A stretch of 64,000 bases of DNA from Vineibacter terrae (GCF_008039615.1 NZ_VDUZ01000040.1:23223-87222), one strand, 5' to 3'; counted from the stretch's first letter, positions 1 through 8,890 are shown. Program-made: numbers and translations. Notes: a model not told the origin generated them from the letters alone.

Positions 1-24
1 GATCACTTCACCGACATTGGCCAT
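1..24 (-). CDS. Partial CDS, first eight codons only
   Basis: A minus-strand gene starts with ATG at position 24 and leaves the window after eight codons (MANVGEVI). An AGGAGG Shine-Dalgarno lies at 36-41, eleven bases upstream, so this is a credible start. Eight residues do not identify the product. A Val-Gly-Glu opening resembles thiamine-pyrophosphate-dependent enzymes, but that is a weak guess. The gene runs in the same direction as the hydratase at 227-1030 but lies downstream of it, across a palindrome. Confidence 0.55.
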
Positions 25-99
25 GGGACGTTGTTCCTCCTGGATTGCGACACGGTGGGGTCATAGCACAGGACGCAGGGGCGTGCCGCTCTGCCTTCC

Positions 100-184
100 G
101 TCATCCCGAGCGTAGCGAGGGATCTCCTGCGAAAGACGCACGGTGCGCTTGCCGCAGGAGATCCCTCGCTACGCTCGGGATGAC
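100..184. repeat. Family C palindrome
   Basis: An 85-bp inverted repeat with arms starting GTCATCCCGAGCGTAGCGAG and ending in the reverse complement, with a short centre. Related copies lie at 23285-23368, 29942-30074, 38683-38820, 40727-41015 and 47101-47135. It sits between the partial gene at the window start and the enoyl-CoA hydratase. Confidence 0.85.
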
Positions 185-226
185 GGCTTGGGCTGCCGCA
201 GGGCTTCGCGCCATCGACGAAGCTGA

Positions 227-1030
227 CTACCCCGGGTACCAGCTCGGCTTGCGCTTCTGGCGGAAGCTGTCGAGGCCTTCGGTGGCCTCCGGCGAGCGGC
301 GCTTGGCGGCGTGCTGGCGCACCAGGCCGTCATAGGCGACGTCGCCGACATCGAGGCCGGCATAGGCGCGCGCCACGGCCTTGGTCTGGGCGTTGGCGTC
401 GGCGGCGTTCATCAGCAGCATGTCGATGAAGGCTTCGGCCGTCTTGTCGAGATCGGCGGCGGTGCAGACCTCGTGCACCAGGCCGATGCGGCGCGCCTCG
501 GCGGCGCCGAAGCGCTCGCAGGTGAGGGCGTAGCGGCGCACCTGGCGCACGCCGATGGCGGCGTTGAGCTGCGGCACGATGATGCCGGCCATCAGGCCCC
601 AGCGTGTCTCGGTGATGGAGAACTGCGCATCCTCGGTCGCGATCACCAGGTCGCAGGCGGCGACGATGCCGGTGCCGCCGCCGAAGCAGCCGCCCTGCAC
701 CAGCGCCAGCGTCGGCACGGGCACGGCGTCGAGCCGGCGGATGGCCTCGGCGGTGGCGCGCGAGACGCGCACGTTCTCGTCCTCCGATTGCGCCGCCACG
801 GCGCGGATCCAGGCCAGGTCGGCGCCGGCCTGGAAGTGCTTGCCGTTGCCGCGCAGCACCACCAGGCGCAGCTTGTCGTGCTGTCCCAGCGCGTCCATGG
901 CGGCATGCAGGCCGTCGATCATGGCGCCGTCATAGGCGTTGTTGACGTGCGGGCGGTTCAGCACGACCGTGGCCACGCCCCGCGCGTCGATGGACCACAA
1001 CACGGGCTTCTCGCCGGCGACTGCGCTCAT
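227..1030 (-). CDS. Enoyl-CoA hydratase/isomerase, methylglutaconyl-CoA hydratase-like
   Basis: A crotonase-fold protein of 267 residues. The first oxyanion-hole segment is HFQAGADL at residues 65-72 and the second is GGCFGGGTG at about 113-121. The Glu equivalent to Glu164 is present (FSITETRWG, E141), but the Glu144 position is Gly. This pattern, with the C-terminal RQKRKPSW tail, resembles LiuC/AtuE-type hydratases of leucine and isoprenoid breakdown. ATG at 1030 is chosen because GAGGAG lies nine bases upstream; an ATG at 1039 abuts that Shine-Dalgarno. A role in branched acyl-CoA catabolism is inferred from family and from the CoA-transferase/dehydrogenase genes nearby. The exact substrate is unknown. 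Confidence 0.85.
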   Translation of the reverse strand: MSAVAGEKPVLWSIDARGVATVVLNRPHVNNAYDGAMIDGLHAAMDALGQHDKLRLVVLRGNGKHFQAGADLAWIRAVAAQSEDENVRVSRATAEAIRRLDAVPVPTLALVQGGCFGGGTGIVAACDLVIATEDAQFSITETRWGLMAGIIVPQLNAAIGVRQVRRYALTCERFGAAEARRIGLVHEVCTAADLDKTAEAFIDMLLMNAADANAQTKAVARAYAGLDVGDVAYDGLVRQHAAKRRSPEATEGLDSFRQKRKPSWYPG

Positions 1031-1043
1031 GACTGTCATCTCC

Positions 1044-1907
1044 TCAAGGCAACCTGTTCTCGACCACGATGAACCAGGGCCGCTCGATCGTGCGCAGCGG
1101 GCGGCCGTCGGCATCGAGCGGCAGCAGCGACCTGGACACGGTGTCCTGCACATTGCCGCCGATGGCGCTCATCGTGCGCCGCCGCGCGTCGATCTCGACC
1201 ACGATGTCGCAATGGCCGAAATCCATGGCGTCCAGCGCCGCGTCCCAGCTCTGCTGCGCGCGCGTCCCGCTGGGCAGGAAGATGACGCGCAGCACCGCAT
1301 CGGCCTCGCCCCGCCGCGTGGCGCAGATCAGGTCGCCGGGCCGCGGCGCGTAGGTTTCCAGCGGATGCGGCACGAACAGCGGTATCTGATGCCGGTCCGG
1401 CGCCGCGGCATAGGCGCGGTAGCGGCGCAGGATGTCCTTGAGGTAGGCCGAATGCAGCGGATCGAAGCGGAAATCGCGCGCCTGCACGCCGGCGCTGCGC
1501 AGCGCCGCGGAGATGAACACCGCCGACCAGGCATTGCTGCAGACCGGCAGCTGCGGCGGGTCCTGGCGTGAGGATGCCAGCTCGGAGCGGTCGGGCGTTC
1601 CCGTCACCGGGGTCCAGTAGGCGCTGCGGATGTGCTCGCACAGGCGCCGTTCCGGCGCGGCGTCCTCGGGCCAGCGCGCCGGCTCGGGCGGTCCGACGCG
1701 GCGCAGATCGACGACATGGCCGCGTCCGCGCGCACCGAAGGCCTTCCACTCGCCGTCGAGCCACGCCAGCAGCGCCTGATGCGCTCCCGGTGCGTAGCGT
1801 TCGCGGGCGTCGCCGGTTTCCGGCGGCGGCTCGGGCGCGACGGCGGCGCATGCCGTGAGCGACAACGCCACTGCCGCGCCGATGATGGAATGACGCAGGC
1901 CAACCAT
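1044..1907 (-). CDS. DUF2272 lipoprotein, probable envelope protein
   Basis: A predicted lipoprotein of 287 residues. It has a short basic N-terminus, a hydrophobic stretch and a lipobox (LSLTAC) near residue 20. The body matches DUF2272: a Cys in PVCSNAWSAVFIS, a HSAYL segment, APRPGDLICATR, then DFGHCDIVVEI. The Cys and later His resemble the NlpC/P60-CHAP arrangement, so a cysteine hydrolase acting on cell wall is plausible but unproven. ATG at 1907 fits the signal peptide; longer in-frame starts would bury it. The gene ends 13 bases before the hydratase start and could be co-transcribed with it, although no functional link is evident. Confidence 0.75.
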   Translation of the reverse strand: MVGLRHSIIGAAVALSLTACAAVAPEPPPETGDARERYAPGAHQALLAWLDGEWKAFGARGRGHVVDLRRVGPPEPARWPEDAAPERRLCEHIRSAYWTPVTGTPDRSELASSRQDPPQLPVCSNAWSAVFISAALRSAGVQARDFRFDPLHSAYLKDILRRYRAYAAAPDRHQIPLFVPHPLETYAPRPGDLICATRRGEADAVLRVIFLPSGTRAQQSWDAALDAMDFGHCDIVVEIDARRRTMSAIGGNVQDTVSRSLLPLDADGRPLRTIERPWFIVVENRLP

Positions 1908-2034
1908 GGTCGGGCCGGACCGTAGCACGGTGCGCGTTCGGCGCCATGCCGCGAAAACGCCATGCGGCGTTGCGTCCCCCGGCCGGCTGCGCCATCGTGC
2001 GCCACCACAGCCGGAAGAAGCGTCGGGAGGGGGC

Positions 2035-3405
2035 ATGCGTCTGTCGCGCGTATCGTTGTTGGCGTTCATCTCGCAGGCTTTGCCGGTCGCCGGGCTGGGC
2101 CTGCCGATCGTGGTCTACCTGCCGCCTTTCTACGCCGACGAGATGGGGCTGGGGCTGGCGACGGTCGGCTGGATCTTCATGATCACGCGCTTCTTCGACG
2201 TCGCCATCGACCCGGTGTTCGGCCTGCTCGCCGACCGCCACGGCACGCGCTTCGGCCGCCGCAAGCCGTGGATCGCGCTGGCGCTGCCCATCCTGATGCT
2301 GAGCGTCTGGATGATCTTCGCGCCGGCCGGCACGGTGGGCGGCACCTACCTGCTGTTCTGGCTGCTGGCGATGTATGTGGGCTGGACCTTCGCCACCATC
2401 TCGATCCTGGCCTGGAGCGCCGAGCTGGCCACCGACTATGACGCGCGCACGCGCATCCAGGGCGCCTACCAGGCGGCGCTGATGGTCGGGCTGATCACGG
2501 TGCTGATCATCCCGGCGGCCTACGAGCTGATGGGCGCCCCGGCGCTGCGCGACAAGATGCGCGGCGTCGGCTGGTTCATCATCGTGCTGCTGCCGATCAC
2601 CTTCATCGCGGCGCTGGCCTGGGTGCCCGAGACCAAGGTGAGCGAGCGCGCCGAGGCGCATTGGCGCGACGTGGTCGGGGCGCTGGTCGGCAGCCGGCCG
2701 TTGCGGCGCCTGCTGGCGGCTGACCTGCTGGTCGGCCTGTCGAGCGGCGTGTCGGGCTCGCTGATCGTCTTCATCGCGCGCGACGCGTTCGCGCTGGGGG
2801 ATCGCTCGGGCGTGCTGATGCTGGCCTATTTCGTGACCGGGTGCCTGGCCATCCCGTTCTGGGTGTGGCTCAGCAAGCGGGCCGAGAAGCACACGGCGCT
2901 GATCTGGGCCCAGCTCTACTCGCTGGTGCTGCTGCCGGTGTTCCTGGTGGCGCCGCCGGGGAACTTCTGGGCGGCGCTGGCGATGATCGCGCTGTTCGGC
3001 CTGCCCTATGCCTCGCACCGCTTCCTGATGAAGGCGATGATGGCCGACATCACCGACGACGACCAGGTGCGCACCGGCCGCATGCAGGCCGGCGTCTATT
3101 TCGGCCTGCTGGCCATGACCGAGAAGATCGGCCTAGCCCTGGCGGTCGGCATCACCTATCCGCTGCTGGAGTGGATCGGCTTTCGCACCGGCACGCGCAA
3201 CGACGACGCGGCGCTGCATGGCCTGGTGCTGCTGTTCGTGCTGCTGCCGGCCATCCTGCACGTGTTGGCGGCGCTGGTGCTGTGGCGCTTCCCGCTGGGC
3301 CGCGCCGCCCAGCGCGACCTGCGCCGGCGGATCGAAGGAGATTCCCTCTCCGCCCGCGAAGCGGGGGGAGAGGGCGGGGCCCATCGCGAAGCGATGGGAG
3401 GGTGA
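2035..3405 (+). CDS. MFS transporter, GPH (glycoside-pentoside-hexuronide) type
   Basis: A 12-helix inner-membrane carrier of 456 residues. Between helices 2 and 3 it has LADRHGTRFGRRKPWI (residues 65-80), the loop motif of GPH/MFS_2 sugar:cation symporters. The gene starts at ATG 2035 after GGGAGGGGGC. It is divergent from the DUF2272 gene with about 127 bases between starts. The last 20 or so codons lie inside palindrome 3344-3533, so the charged, Gly-rich tail (SLSAREAGGEGG onward) is repeat-derived and not part of the family domain. The substrate cannot be told from sequence. Confidence 0.85.
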   Translation: MRLSRVSLLAFISQALPVAGLGLPIVVYLPPFYADEMGLGLATVGWIFMITRFFDVAIDPVFGLLADRHGTRFGRRKPWIALALPILMLSVWMIFAPAGTVGGTYLLFWLLAMYVGWTFATISILAWSAELATDYDARTRIQGAYQAALMVGLITVLIIPAAYELMGAPALRDKMRGVGWFIIVLLPITFIAALAWVPETKVSERAEAHWRDVVGALVGSRPLRRLLAADLLVGLSSGVSGSLIVFIARDAFALGDRSGVLMLAYFVTGCLAIPFWVWLSKRAEKHTALIWAQLYSLVLLPVFLVAPPGNFWAALAMIALFGLPYASHRFLMKAMMADITDDDQVRTGRMQAGVYFGLLAMTEKIGLALAVGITYPLLEWIGFRTGTRNDDAALHGLVLLFVLLPAILHVLAALVLWRFPLGRAAQRDLRRRIEGDSLSAREAGGEGGAHREAMGG

Positions 3406-3533
3406 GGTGGGTGCTCGAACGAAGGTGATCCATCCTGCCTGATCCAGCCTCGCTTCAACACCCACCTCACCCTCCCATCGTGCTGCGCACGATGGGCCCC
3501 TCCCTCTCCCCCCGCTTCGCGGGCGGAGAGGGG
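3344..3533. repeat. Family A palindrome, about 190 bp
   Basis: A long imperfect inverted repeat. The outer arms are small hairpins (CCCTCTCCGCCCGC-GAAG-CGGGGGGAGAGGG and its mirror). They are followed by GGGGCCCATCG-CGAAGC hairpins and GGGAGGGTGAGGTGGGTG, with a unique centre. The other copy is at 51442-51624. The left arm overlaps the 3' end of the MFS gene and supplies its stop codon. Confidence 0.9.
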
Positions 3534-3541
3534 TAGCTCCG

Positions 3542-4450
3542 TCACAACTCCCAGGGCGGGGGATCGAACTTGGCGGACAGGAAGTCGACGAACGCCGTCA
3601 CCTTGGGCGGCAGCAGGCGGCGATGCGGATAGACGGCGTGGATCGGCACCGCGTCGTCGGGCGTGAAGGGCGTGAGGACCTGCCTGAGCCGCCCCTCGCG
3701 GATGGCCTTGGCGACCGTGAGCCGGGTGAGCCGCACGACGCCGACGCCGGCTTCGGCGAGATGGTAGAGCATGTCGCCGTCGTCGGCGCGGCAATTGCCG
3801 CGCACCTGCACCTCGCGCAGCTCGCCGTCGATCACGAACGGCCAGCGGTTCATGTGCATGCGGTCGCGGAAGCCCAGGCAGTTGTGGCCCGACAGGTCGG
3901 CGGGATGCAGCGGCTCGCCATGCGCCGCCAGGTAGGCGGGCGCCGCCACCACGACCCGGCGGTCGGCGCCGATCTTGCGGGCCACGAAGCTCGAATCGGC
4001 CAGCACGCCGATGCGGAAGGCGACGTCGAAGCCTTCCTGCACCAGGTCGACGACCCGGTCGGTGAAGGAAAGGTCGAGCTCGACGCCGGGATGGAGCTTC
4101 AGGAACTCGGGCACCAGCGGCAGGATCTGGTGCGAGCCGAACGCCAGCGAGGTGGTGACCTTGAGCAGGCCGCGCGCCTCGCCGCCGCGCTGGCCGATCG
4201 CGGCCTCGGCGGCCTCGACATCGCTTACGATGCGGGCGGCGTCGCGGTAGAACGCCTCGCCGGCCTCGGTCAGCGCCAGCTTGCGCGTCGTGCGGTTGAA
4301 CAGCCGCACGCCCAGCCGCTCCTCCAGGCGCGTGATGAGCTTGCTGATCGCGGACGGCGTCAGGCCCAGCTGCGGCGCGGCGGCAGAGAAGCCGTTGGCC
4401 TCCACCACCTTCACGAACGCCGTCATGTCGCCGATACGATCCATCGCCAT
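3542..4450 (-). CDS. LysR-family transcriptional regulator
   Basis: A standard LysR protein of 302 residues. The winged helix-turn-helix occupies residues 5-65 (AFVKVVEANGFSAAAPQLG, then TPSAISKLITRLEERLGVRLF), followed by a periplasmic-binding-protein-like effector domain. It belongs to the large AaeR/DmlR-like branch in which the first helix starts MTAFVKVVE. It is transcribed away from the small gene at 4531, sharing an 80-bp intergenic region. LysR proteins usually act on a divergent neighbour, so that gene is a candidate target. The co-inducer is unknown. Confidence 0.9.
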   Translation of the reverse strand: MAMDRIGDMTAFVKVVEANGFSAAAPQLGLTPSAISKLITRLEERLGVRLFNRTTRKLALTEAGEAFYRDAARIVSDVEAAEAAIGQRGGEARGLLKVTTSLAFGSHQILPLVPEFLKLHPGVELDLSFTDRVVDLVQEGFDVAFRIGVLADSSFVARKIGADRRVVVAAPAYLAAHGEPLHPADLSGHNCLGFRDRMHMNRWPFVIDGELREVQVRGNCRADDGDMLYHLAEAGVGVVRLTRLTVAKAIREGRLRQVLTPFTPDDAVPIHAVYPHRRLLPPKVTAFVDFLSAKFDPPPWEL

Positions 4451-4530
4451 GATTGTTGACGTAAATTCACGATGACGCGGATTCTGACGTCAGTTATGAG
4501 CGAATCAACCTAAATCCGGTACGATGCGCC

Positions 4531-4959
4531 ATGGCGAAGAAACCCGCACCGCTGCCCAACGCGTTGAAGCCCTGGGCCGAAGCGCAACAGCGCTTTCACC
4601 TGTCGCACGCCCACGTGCAGATGGCGCGCGAGCTAGGCCTCAATCCCAAGAAATTGGGCAAGCTTGTCGGCACCAAGCAGCAGCCCTGGAAGCTCAAGCT
4701 GCCGGACTATATAGTCAAGCTCTACGCCAAGAACTTCGGTAAGACGCGGCCCGATGTGGTCCGGTCCCTGGCCGAGGTGGCGTCGGCGCAGGCTGACAAG
4801 AAGGCGGCAGGACATGATCGCAAGGCCGCGATGCGGGTGTCGCTGGCCAGCTTCGAGGCGCACCATCCGCCGTGGCCCGATGATGACCAGCTGATCCCCG
4901 AGGCTCCGGACTACGAAGGCGTTGTCGACGAAGCCGAGTCGCCGCCAATGTGGACCTGA
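4531..4959 (+). CDS. Conserved hypothetical protein
   Basis: A soluble, basic protein of 142 residues that I cannot assign to a named family. It has MAKKPAPLPNALKPWAEA at the N-terminus, a helical segment with SHAHVQMARELGLNPKKLGKL (helix-turn-helix-like spacing), KLPDYIVKLYAKNFG, and an acidic C-terminus. There is no signal peptide or membrane segment. The coding frame shows normal third-position GC for this genome. The N-terminal half could bind nucleic acid or protein, but this is only an impression. Confidence 0.7.
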   Translation: MAKKPAPLPNALKPWAEAQQRFHLSHAHVQMARELGLNPKKLGKLVGTKQQPWKLKLPDYIVKLYAKNFGKTRPDVVRSLAEVASAQADKKAAGHDRKAAMRVSLASFEAHHPPWPDDDQLIPEAPDYEGVVDEAESPPMWT

Positions 4960-4974
4960 TCGCCGACCGGCGCC

Positions 4975-6132
4975 TCAGATCACATCCTTCTCGCGCAGCC
5001 GCGCGATCTCGTCGTCGGCATAGCCCAGGTCGCGCAGGATCGCGGGCCCGTGCGCGCCCAGCTCGGGCCATGCGAAGTCGATGCGGCCCGGCTCGTCGCG
5101 GAACTTGATGGGGATGCCCAGGTGCTTCAGGCCGCGCCCGTCGGTCACCACCATCTTGCGGTGCTGCACATGCGGATCGTGGATCGCTTCCAGCATGTCG
5201 TTCACAGGTGAGACGCAGACGTCGCGGCCCTTGAACCAGTCCATCCACTGCGCCAGCGTCTTCTGCCGGAAGGTCTGGCGGAAGAAGTCGCGCACCGGGT
5301 CCTCGACCGGTCCGGGGCCCTGCTGGCAGAGCGCGACCAGGTCGGGACGGCCCAGGTCGGTCAGCAGGTTGCGGGTGAACTTCAGCTCCGAGCCGCCGAG
5401 CACGAGATGGCGCCCGTCGGCGGTCTCGTAGATGTTGTACATCGCATGTCCGCCCCAGGTGCGCTCGTGGCGCGGATTGGGCATGCGGTTCTCGCCGAAC
5501 ACCGGGCCCATCACGTTGGGCATCCAGGCCAGCAGCGTGTCCATCATGGCGATGTCGATGTAGTCGCCGCGGCCGGTCTGGGTGCGCCGCAGCAGCGCCA
5601 TCAGGATGCCGTTGAGCGCCATCAGCGAGGCCGTGGCGTCGGCCGCCGGCACCGCCGGCATGGCCGGCCTGCCGTCGGCGCCGGTGTTGGCCGCCAGCAG
5701 CCCGAGCTCGGCCTGGATGCCGAGATCGTGCGTGGGACGGTCGCGCGACGGGCCGTCCTGGCCGTAGGCCGAGATCGAGCAGTAGACCACGCGCGGGGCG
5801 CGCGCCTTCACCGCCTCGTAGCCCACGCCCAGGCGGTCGACCACGCCGGGCCGGAACGACTCGACGATCACGTCGGCGCGCTCGGCCAGCCGCATGAAGA
5901 TGTCGACGGCCTGCTTCTGCTTGAGATCCAGCATCAGGCTGCGCTTGCCGCGCTGCGTGTTGCGGAAATACACGGTGCTGCCGGCCTCGCGCACGCCGAT
6001 CTGCCGCGTCGGCTCACCGCCGGGCGGCTCGATGCGGATCACGTCGGCGCCGTGGTCGGCCATCATCATGGTCAGATGTGGGCCGGGCAGGAAGGACGAC
6101 AGGTCCAGCACCTTGATGCCGTCAAGCTTCAT
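4975..6132 (-). CDS. CaiB/BaiF (family III) CoA-transferase
   Basis: A 385-residue family III CoA-transferase. It opens with LDGIKVLDLSSFLPGPH, contains RGKRSLMLDLK near residues 61-71, and has DIAMMDT near 193-199. Asp-198 aligns by eye with the Asp that forms the acyl-anhydride intermediate in formyl-CoA transferase. The ATG at 6132 has AGGA nine bases upstream; the in-frame ATG at 6141 touches that Shine-Dalgarno and is less likely. It lies 35 bases after a second family III enzyme on the same strand, so the two are probably co-transcribed. They could form one heteromeric enzyme or act on two acids. Substrates are unknown. Confidence 0.9.
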   Translation of the reverse strand: MKLDGIKVLDLSSFLPGPHLTMMMADHGADVIRIEPPGGEPTRQIGVREAGSTVYFRNTQRGKRSLMLDLKQKQAVDIFMRLAERADVIVESFRPGVVDRLGVGYEAVKARAPRVVYCSISAYGQDGPSRDRPTHDLGIQAELGLLAANTGADGRPAMPAVPAADATASLMALNGILMALLRRTQTGRGDYIDIAMMDTLLAWMPNVMGPVFGENRMPNPRHERTWGGHAMYNIYETADGRHLVLGGSELKFTRNLLTDLGRPDLVALCQQGPGPVEDPVRDFFRQTFRQKTLAQWMDWFKGRDVCVSPVNDMLEAIHDPHVQHRKMVVTDGRGLKHLGIPIKFRDEPGRIDFAWPELGAHGPAILRDLGYADDEIARLREKDVI

Positions 6133-6167
6133 CAGAGACATTCCTGGATGGTGGTTCGATGGGCATG

Positions 6168-7358
6168 CTAGATCACGCCGTCGCGCTGCAGCGCCTCGAT
6201 CTCGGCCGCGGTGAAGCCTGATTCGGCCAGCACATCGGCGCCGTCGGCGCCCAGCGCCGGCGCGGCGCGCGCCGGCAGAGGCTCGCCGTCGAGGCGGATC
6301 GGGTCGGCCAGCAGGTGCAGCGTGCCCAGCTCGGCATGCGGCATCGACTGGACGCCGCGGCGCTCGTGCAGGAAGCCGTTGTCGAGCGCCTGGGCCAGCG
6401 TCAGCACCGGCGCCAGCGGCACGCTGCCGGCCAGGCCGGCCATCCATTGCGCCGTCGTGCGCTGCGTGAAATGCCCGTCGAGCACGTCGCTGAGCGCGGC
6501 GCGGTTGGCGCGGCGGTCGGCGGGCGTGGCGAAGCGCGGATCCGTGGCCAGGGCCGGCGCGCCGATGCCGGCGCAGAGCTTCTCCCAGAAACGCTGGGTC
6601 TGGCACATCACGAACAGCCAGCCGTCGGCGGTCGGGAACAGCTGCGACGGCGCGATGGAGGGATGCGCCGAGCGCGGCAGGCGCGTGGTCTCGGCGCCGT
6701 GGTTCAGGTACCAGGCGGCGGGGTAGGTCGTCTGATGGATGGCGGTGTCGTAGAGCGACACGTCGACGTCGCGGCCCTTGCCGTCGCGCCGCGCGCCGAC
6801 GATGGCCGCCAGCAGCCCCAGCGCCGCGGTGAGCCCGGTGAGGTGGTCGACCACCGACAGGCCCATGCGCGCCGGCGCCGCGTCGGGCTCGCCGGTGACG
6901 GCGACATAGCCGCACTCGGCCTGGAGCAGGTAGTCATAGCCGGGCCGGTCGGCGCGGCTGCCGCCGCGGCCATAGGCCGAGAGGTGGCCGCAGACGATGC
7001 GCGGGTTGTGCGCCGCCAGGTCGGCATAGGCCAGGCCGAGGCGGCCGGGCTGGCTGCCGCGCAGGTTGTTGAACACGGCATCGGCACCGGCGACGAGGCG
7101 ATGGAAGACCGCCCGGCCGCGCGCCGCCTTGAGGTCCAGGCACAGCGAGCGCTTGTTGCGGTTGTAGGGCTGGAAGAACGTGCTGTCGTGCGCGCCCAGA
7201 TGGTGCGGGCCGACCCCGCGCGACATGTCGCCGCCCGAATCGCGCGCCTCGATCTTGATGACGTCGGCGCCGAGGTCGGCGAGGTGCACGGTGCCGAACG
7301 GGCCGGCGCCGTAATGCTCGACGGTCAGGATGCGGATGCCGGCCAGCGGCAGGGTCAC
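6168..7358 (-). CDS. CaiB/BaiF (family III) CoA-transferase
   Basis: A second family III CoA-transferase of 396 residues, with GIRILTVEHYGAGPFGTVHLAD at the N-terminus, NKRSLCLDLK at 68-77 and DVSLYDT at 199-205, where Asp-204 is the likely catalytic acid. It starts with GTG at 7358 preceded by AAGGGGGAG. It is not a close duplicate of its neighbour. It is the promoter-proximal gene of the pair and follows a palindrome-containing gap after the acyl-CoA dehydrogenase. Together with that enzyme and the MaoC hydratase it suggests activation and beta-oxidation of an organic acid. Confidence 0.9.
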   Translation of the reverse strand: MTLPLAGIRILTVEHYGAGPFGTVHLADLGADVIKIEARDSGGDMSRGVGPHHLGAHDSTFFQPYNRNKRSLCLDLKAARGRAVFHRLVAGADAVFNNLRGSQPGRLGLAYADLAAHNPRIVCGHLSAYGRGGSRADRPGYDYLLQAECGYVAVTGEPDAAPARMGLSVVDHLTGLTAALGLLAAIVGARRDGKGRDVDVSLYDTAIHQTTYPAAWYLNHGAETTRLPRSAHPSIAPSQLFPTADGWLFVMCQTQRFWEKLCAGIGAPALATDPRFATPADRRANRAALSDVLDGHFTQRTTAQWMAGLAGSVPLAPVLTLAQALDNGFLHERRGVQSMPHAELGTLHLLADPIRLDGEPLPARAAPALGADGADVLAESGFTAAEIEALQRDGVI

Positions 7359-7402
7359 GGCGCGGCTCCCCCTTCAGGCATCATTGAGGCTTCGGCGCCT
7401 CT

Positions 7403-7495
7403 GGCGACGGGCCGGACCGCGCCGCTCCAGCGGCGCACCGGCGCGCAGCGCCGGATCATGAGCGTCGCTGGAGCGACGCGGTCCCAGCCGTCGCC
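7403..7495. repeat. Imperfect palindrome between operons
   Basis: GGCGACGGGCCGGACCGCG at the left is mirrored by CGCGGTCCCAGCCGTCGCC at the right, around GCTCCAGCGGCG and GTCGCTGGAGCGAC hairpins. The GCTCCAGCGGCG core recurs at 36241-36311. It is followed at about 7530-7555 by a solo half of a family C element. No gene is seen between 7359 and 7564. Confidence 0.7.
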
Positions 7496-7564
7496 AGCAT
7501 CGCTCGTGGTCGCACGAACCACGGCAAGATCCCTCGCTGGCGCTCGGGATGACGTCAGCCCTGC

Positions 7565-8743
7565 TCACACCGGGTTCCGCTCGATGAGCTGGCGGGCGAT
7601 GATCAGGCGCTGGATCTCGTTGGTGCCTTCGCCGATGCACAGCAGCGGCGCGTCGCGATAGTAGCGCTCGACGTCCATCTCCTTGGAATAGCCGTAGGCG
7701 CCGTGGATGCGCAGCGCCTCGGTGGCGTTCTCCAGCGCCGCCTCGGTGGCGAACAGCTTGGCCATGCCGGCCTCCATGTCGCAGCGGCGGCCGTCGTCAT
7801 AGGCCCTGGCCGCCTGCTCGACCAGCAGCCGCGCCGCCTCGGTGCGCGTGGCCATGTCGGCGAGCTTGAGCGCGATCGCCTGGTGCTGGTGGATCGGCTT
7901 GCCCATGGTCTTGCGGATCTGGGCATAGCCGGTCGCCGCCTTCAGCGCCGCGGTGGCGACGCCCACGCCGCGCGCCGCCACGTTGATGCGGCCCAGCTCC
8001 AGGCCGCCGGCGGTGTGCACGAAGCCCTTGCCCTCGACGCCGCCGATCAGGTTGGCGGCCGGCACGCGATAGTCCTGGAAGATCAGCTCGGCCGAATCGA
8101 TGCCCTTGTAGCCCAGCTTCTCGAGCTTGCGGCTGACGGTGAAGCCCGGTCCCTTCTCGGCCACGAACATCGACAGGCCCTTGTGCCGTGGCTCGATGTC
8201 CTGGGTCTTCACCAGGATGGCCACGCAATGGCCGTGGATGCCGTTGGAGATCCAGGTCTTGGTGCCGTTGATCACGTAGTGCTCGCCGTCGTGCACGGCG
8301 CGGGTGCGGATGGCCTGCAGGTCGGTGCCGCAATCGGGCTCGGTCAGCGCCAGGCCGCCGCGCAGCGTGCCGGAGGCGAATTGCGGCAGGTAGCGGCTCT
8401 TCTGCTGCTCGGTGCCGAAACGCTGCACGGCCGAGGCCATGATCAGGTGCGAGTTGAAGATGCCGGACAGCGACATCCAGACCTCGGCGACCTCGGTCAC
8501 GATCCTGGAATAGGTCGACGCGCCCAGCCCCAGCCCGCCATAGGCGCGGCGGATGGTGGCGCCGAACAAGCCGAGCTCGGTCATCTGCTCGACCATCTCG
8601 GCCGGCCAGACGTCGTCATGCTCGAGCTGGCGCGCATAGGGCTTCACGTCGCGCGCCAGCCACTTGCGCACCGAATCGAGGATCTGGGCTTCTTCCTCGG
8701 GCGTGACGGCCTCGTTGTCGAGGCGTTCTGTCGCTTGGGTCAT
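7565..8743 (-). CDS. Acyl-CoA dehydrogenase
   Basis: An FAD-dependent acyl-CoA dehydrogenase of 392 residues that introduces the 2,3-double bond into an acyl-CoA. It shows the N-terminal all-helical domain, ALTEPDCGTD (FAD/substrate loop), TKTWISNG, and the C-terminal GEGTNEIQR motif, where Glu-372 is the likely catalytic base. Start at ATG 8743 is supported by AGGA at -10; upstream in-frame codons lie in a palindrome and read as low-complexity peptide. Electrons would pass to ETF. The next upstream gene on the strand is a MaoC hydratase, which would add water to the product. Confidence 0.92.
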   Translation of the reverse strand: MTQATERLDNEAVTPEEEAQILDSVRKWLARDVKPYARQLEHDDVWPAEMVEQMTELGLFGATIRRAYGGLGLGASTYSRIVTEVAEVWMSLSGIFNSHLIMASAVQRFGTEQQKSRYLPQFASGTLRGGLALTEPDCGTDLQAIRTRAVHDGEHYVINGTKTWISNGIHGHCVAILVKTQDIEPRHKGLSMFVAEKGPGFTVSRKLEKLGYKGIDSAELIFQDYRVPAANLIGGVEGKGFVHTAGGLELGRINVAARGVGVATAALKAATGYAQIRKTMGKPIHQHQAIALKLADMATRTEAARLLVEQAARAYDDGRRCDMEAGMAKLFATEAALENATEALRIHGAYGYSKEMDVERYYRDAPLLCIGEGTNEIQRLIIARQLIERNPV

Positions 8744-8758
8744 GTCGGTTCCTGGTTC

Positions 8759-8883
8759 CTCCCCCAGCGAAGCTGGGGGAGGTGGCCGAAGGCCGGAGGG
8801 GGAGACAACGAGGTCTTGGCAACTGAGACCACGTCGGCTCCCCTCCGCCCCTTCGGGGCACCTCCCCAGCAAAGCTGGGGAGG
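8759..8883. repeat. Family B palindrome
   Basis: About 125 bp: an outer hairpin CTCCCCCAGC-GAA-GCTGGGGGAG, a GGCCGAAGGCC hairpin, then GGAGGGGGAGAC, mirrored on the right by CTCCCCTCCGCCCC and CTCCCCAGCAAAGCTGGGGAG. Copies are at 13972-14098, 31806-31932 and 54047-54173. It separates the acyl-CoA dehydrogenase from the MaoC gene and may form a strong bidirectional stem-loop in RNA. Confidence 0.9.
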
Positions 8884-8890
8884 AAAATTC

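Noticed and set aside
311..1072. 253-codon plus-strand ORF rich in His, Gly and Ala
   Set aside because: It is a shadow of the enoyl-CoA hydratase; composition is typical of antisense frames in GC-rich DNA.
3342..3537. CRISPR-like appearance of repeated short palindromes
   Set aside because: The repeats are mirrored, not direct, lack regular spacers, and no cas genes are present. No CRISPR array is seen anywhere in the window.
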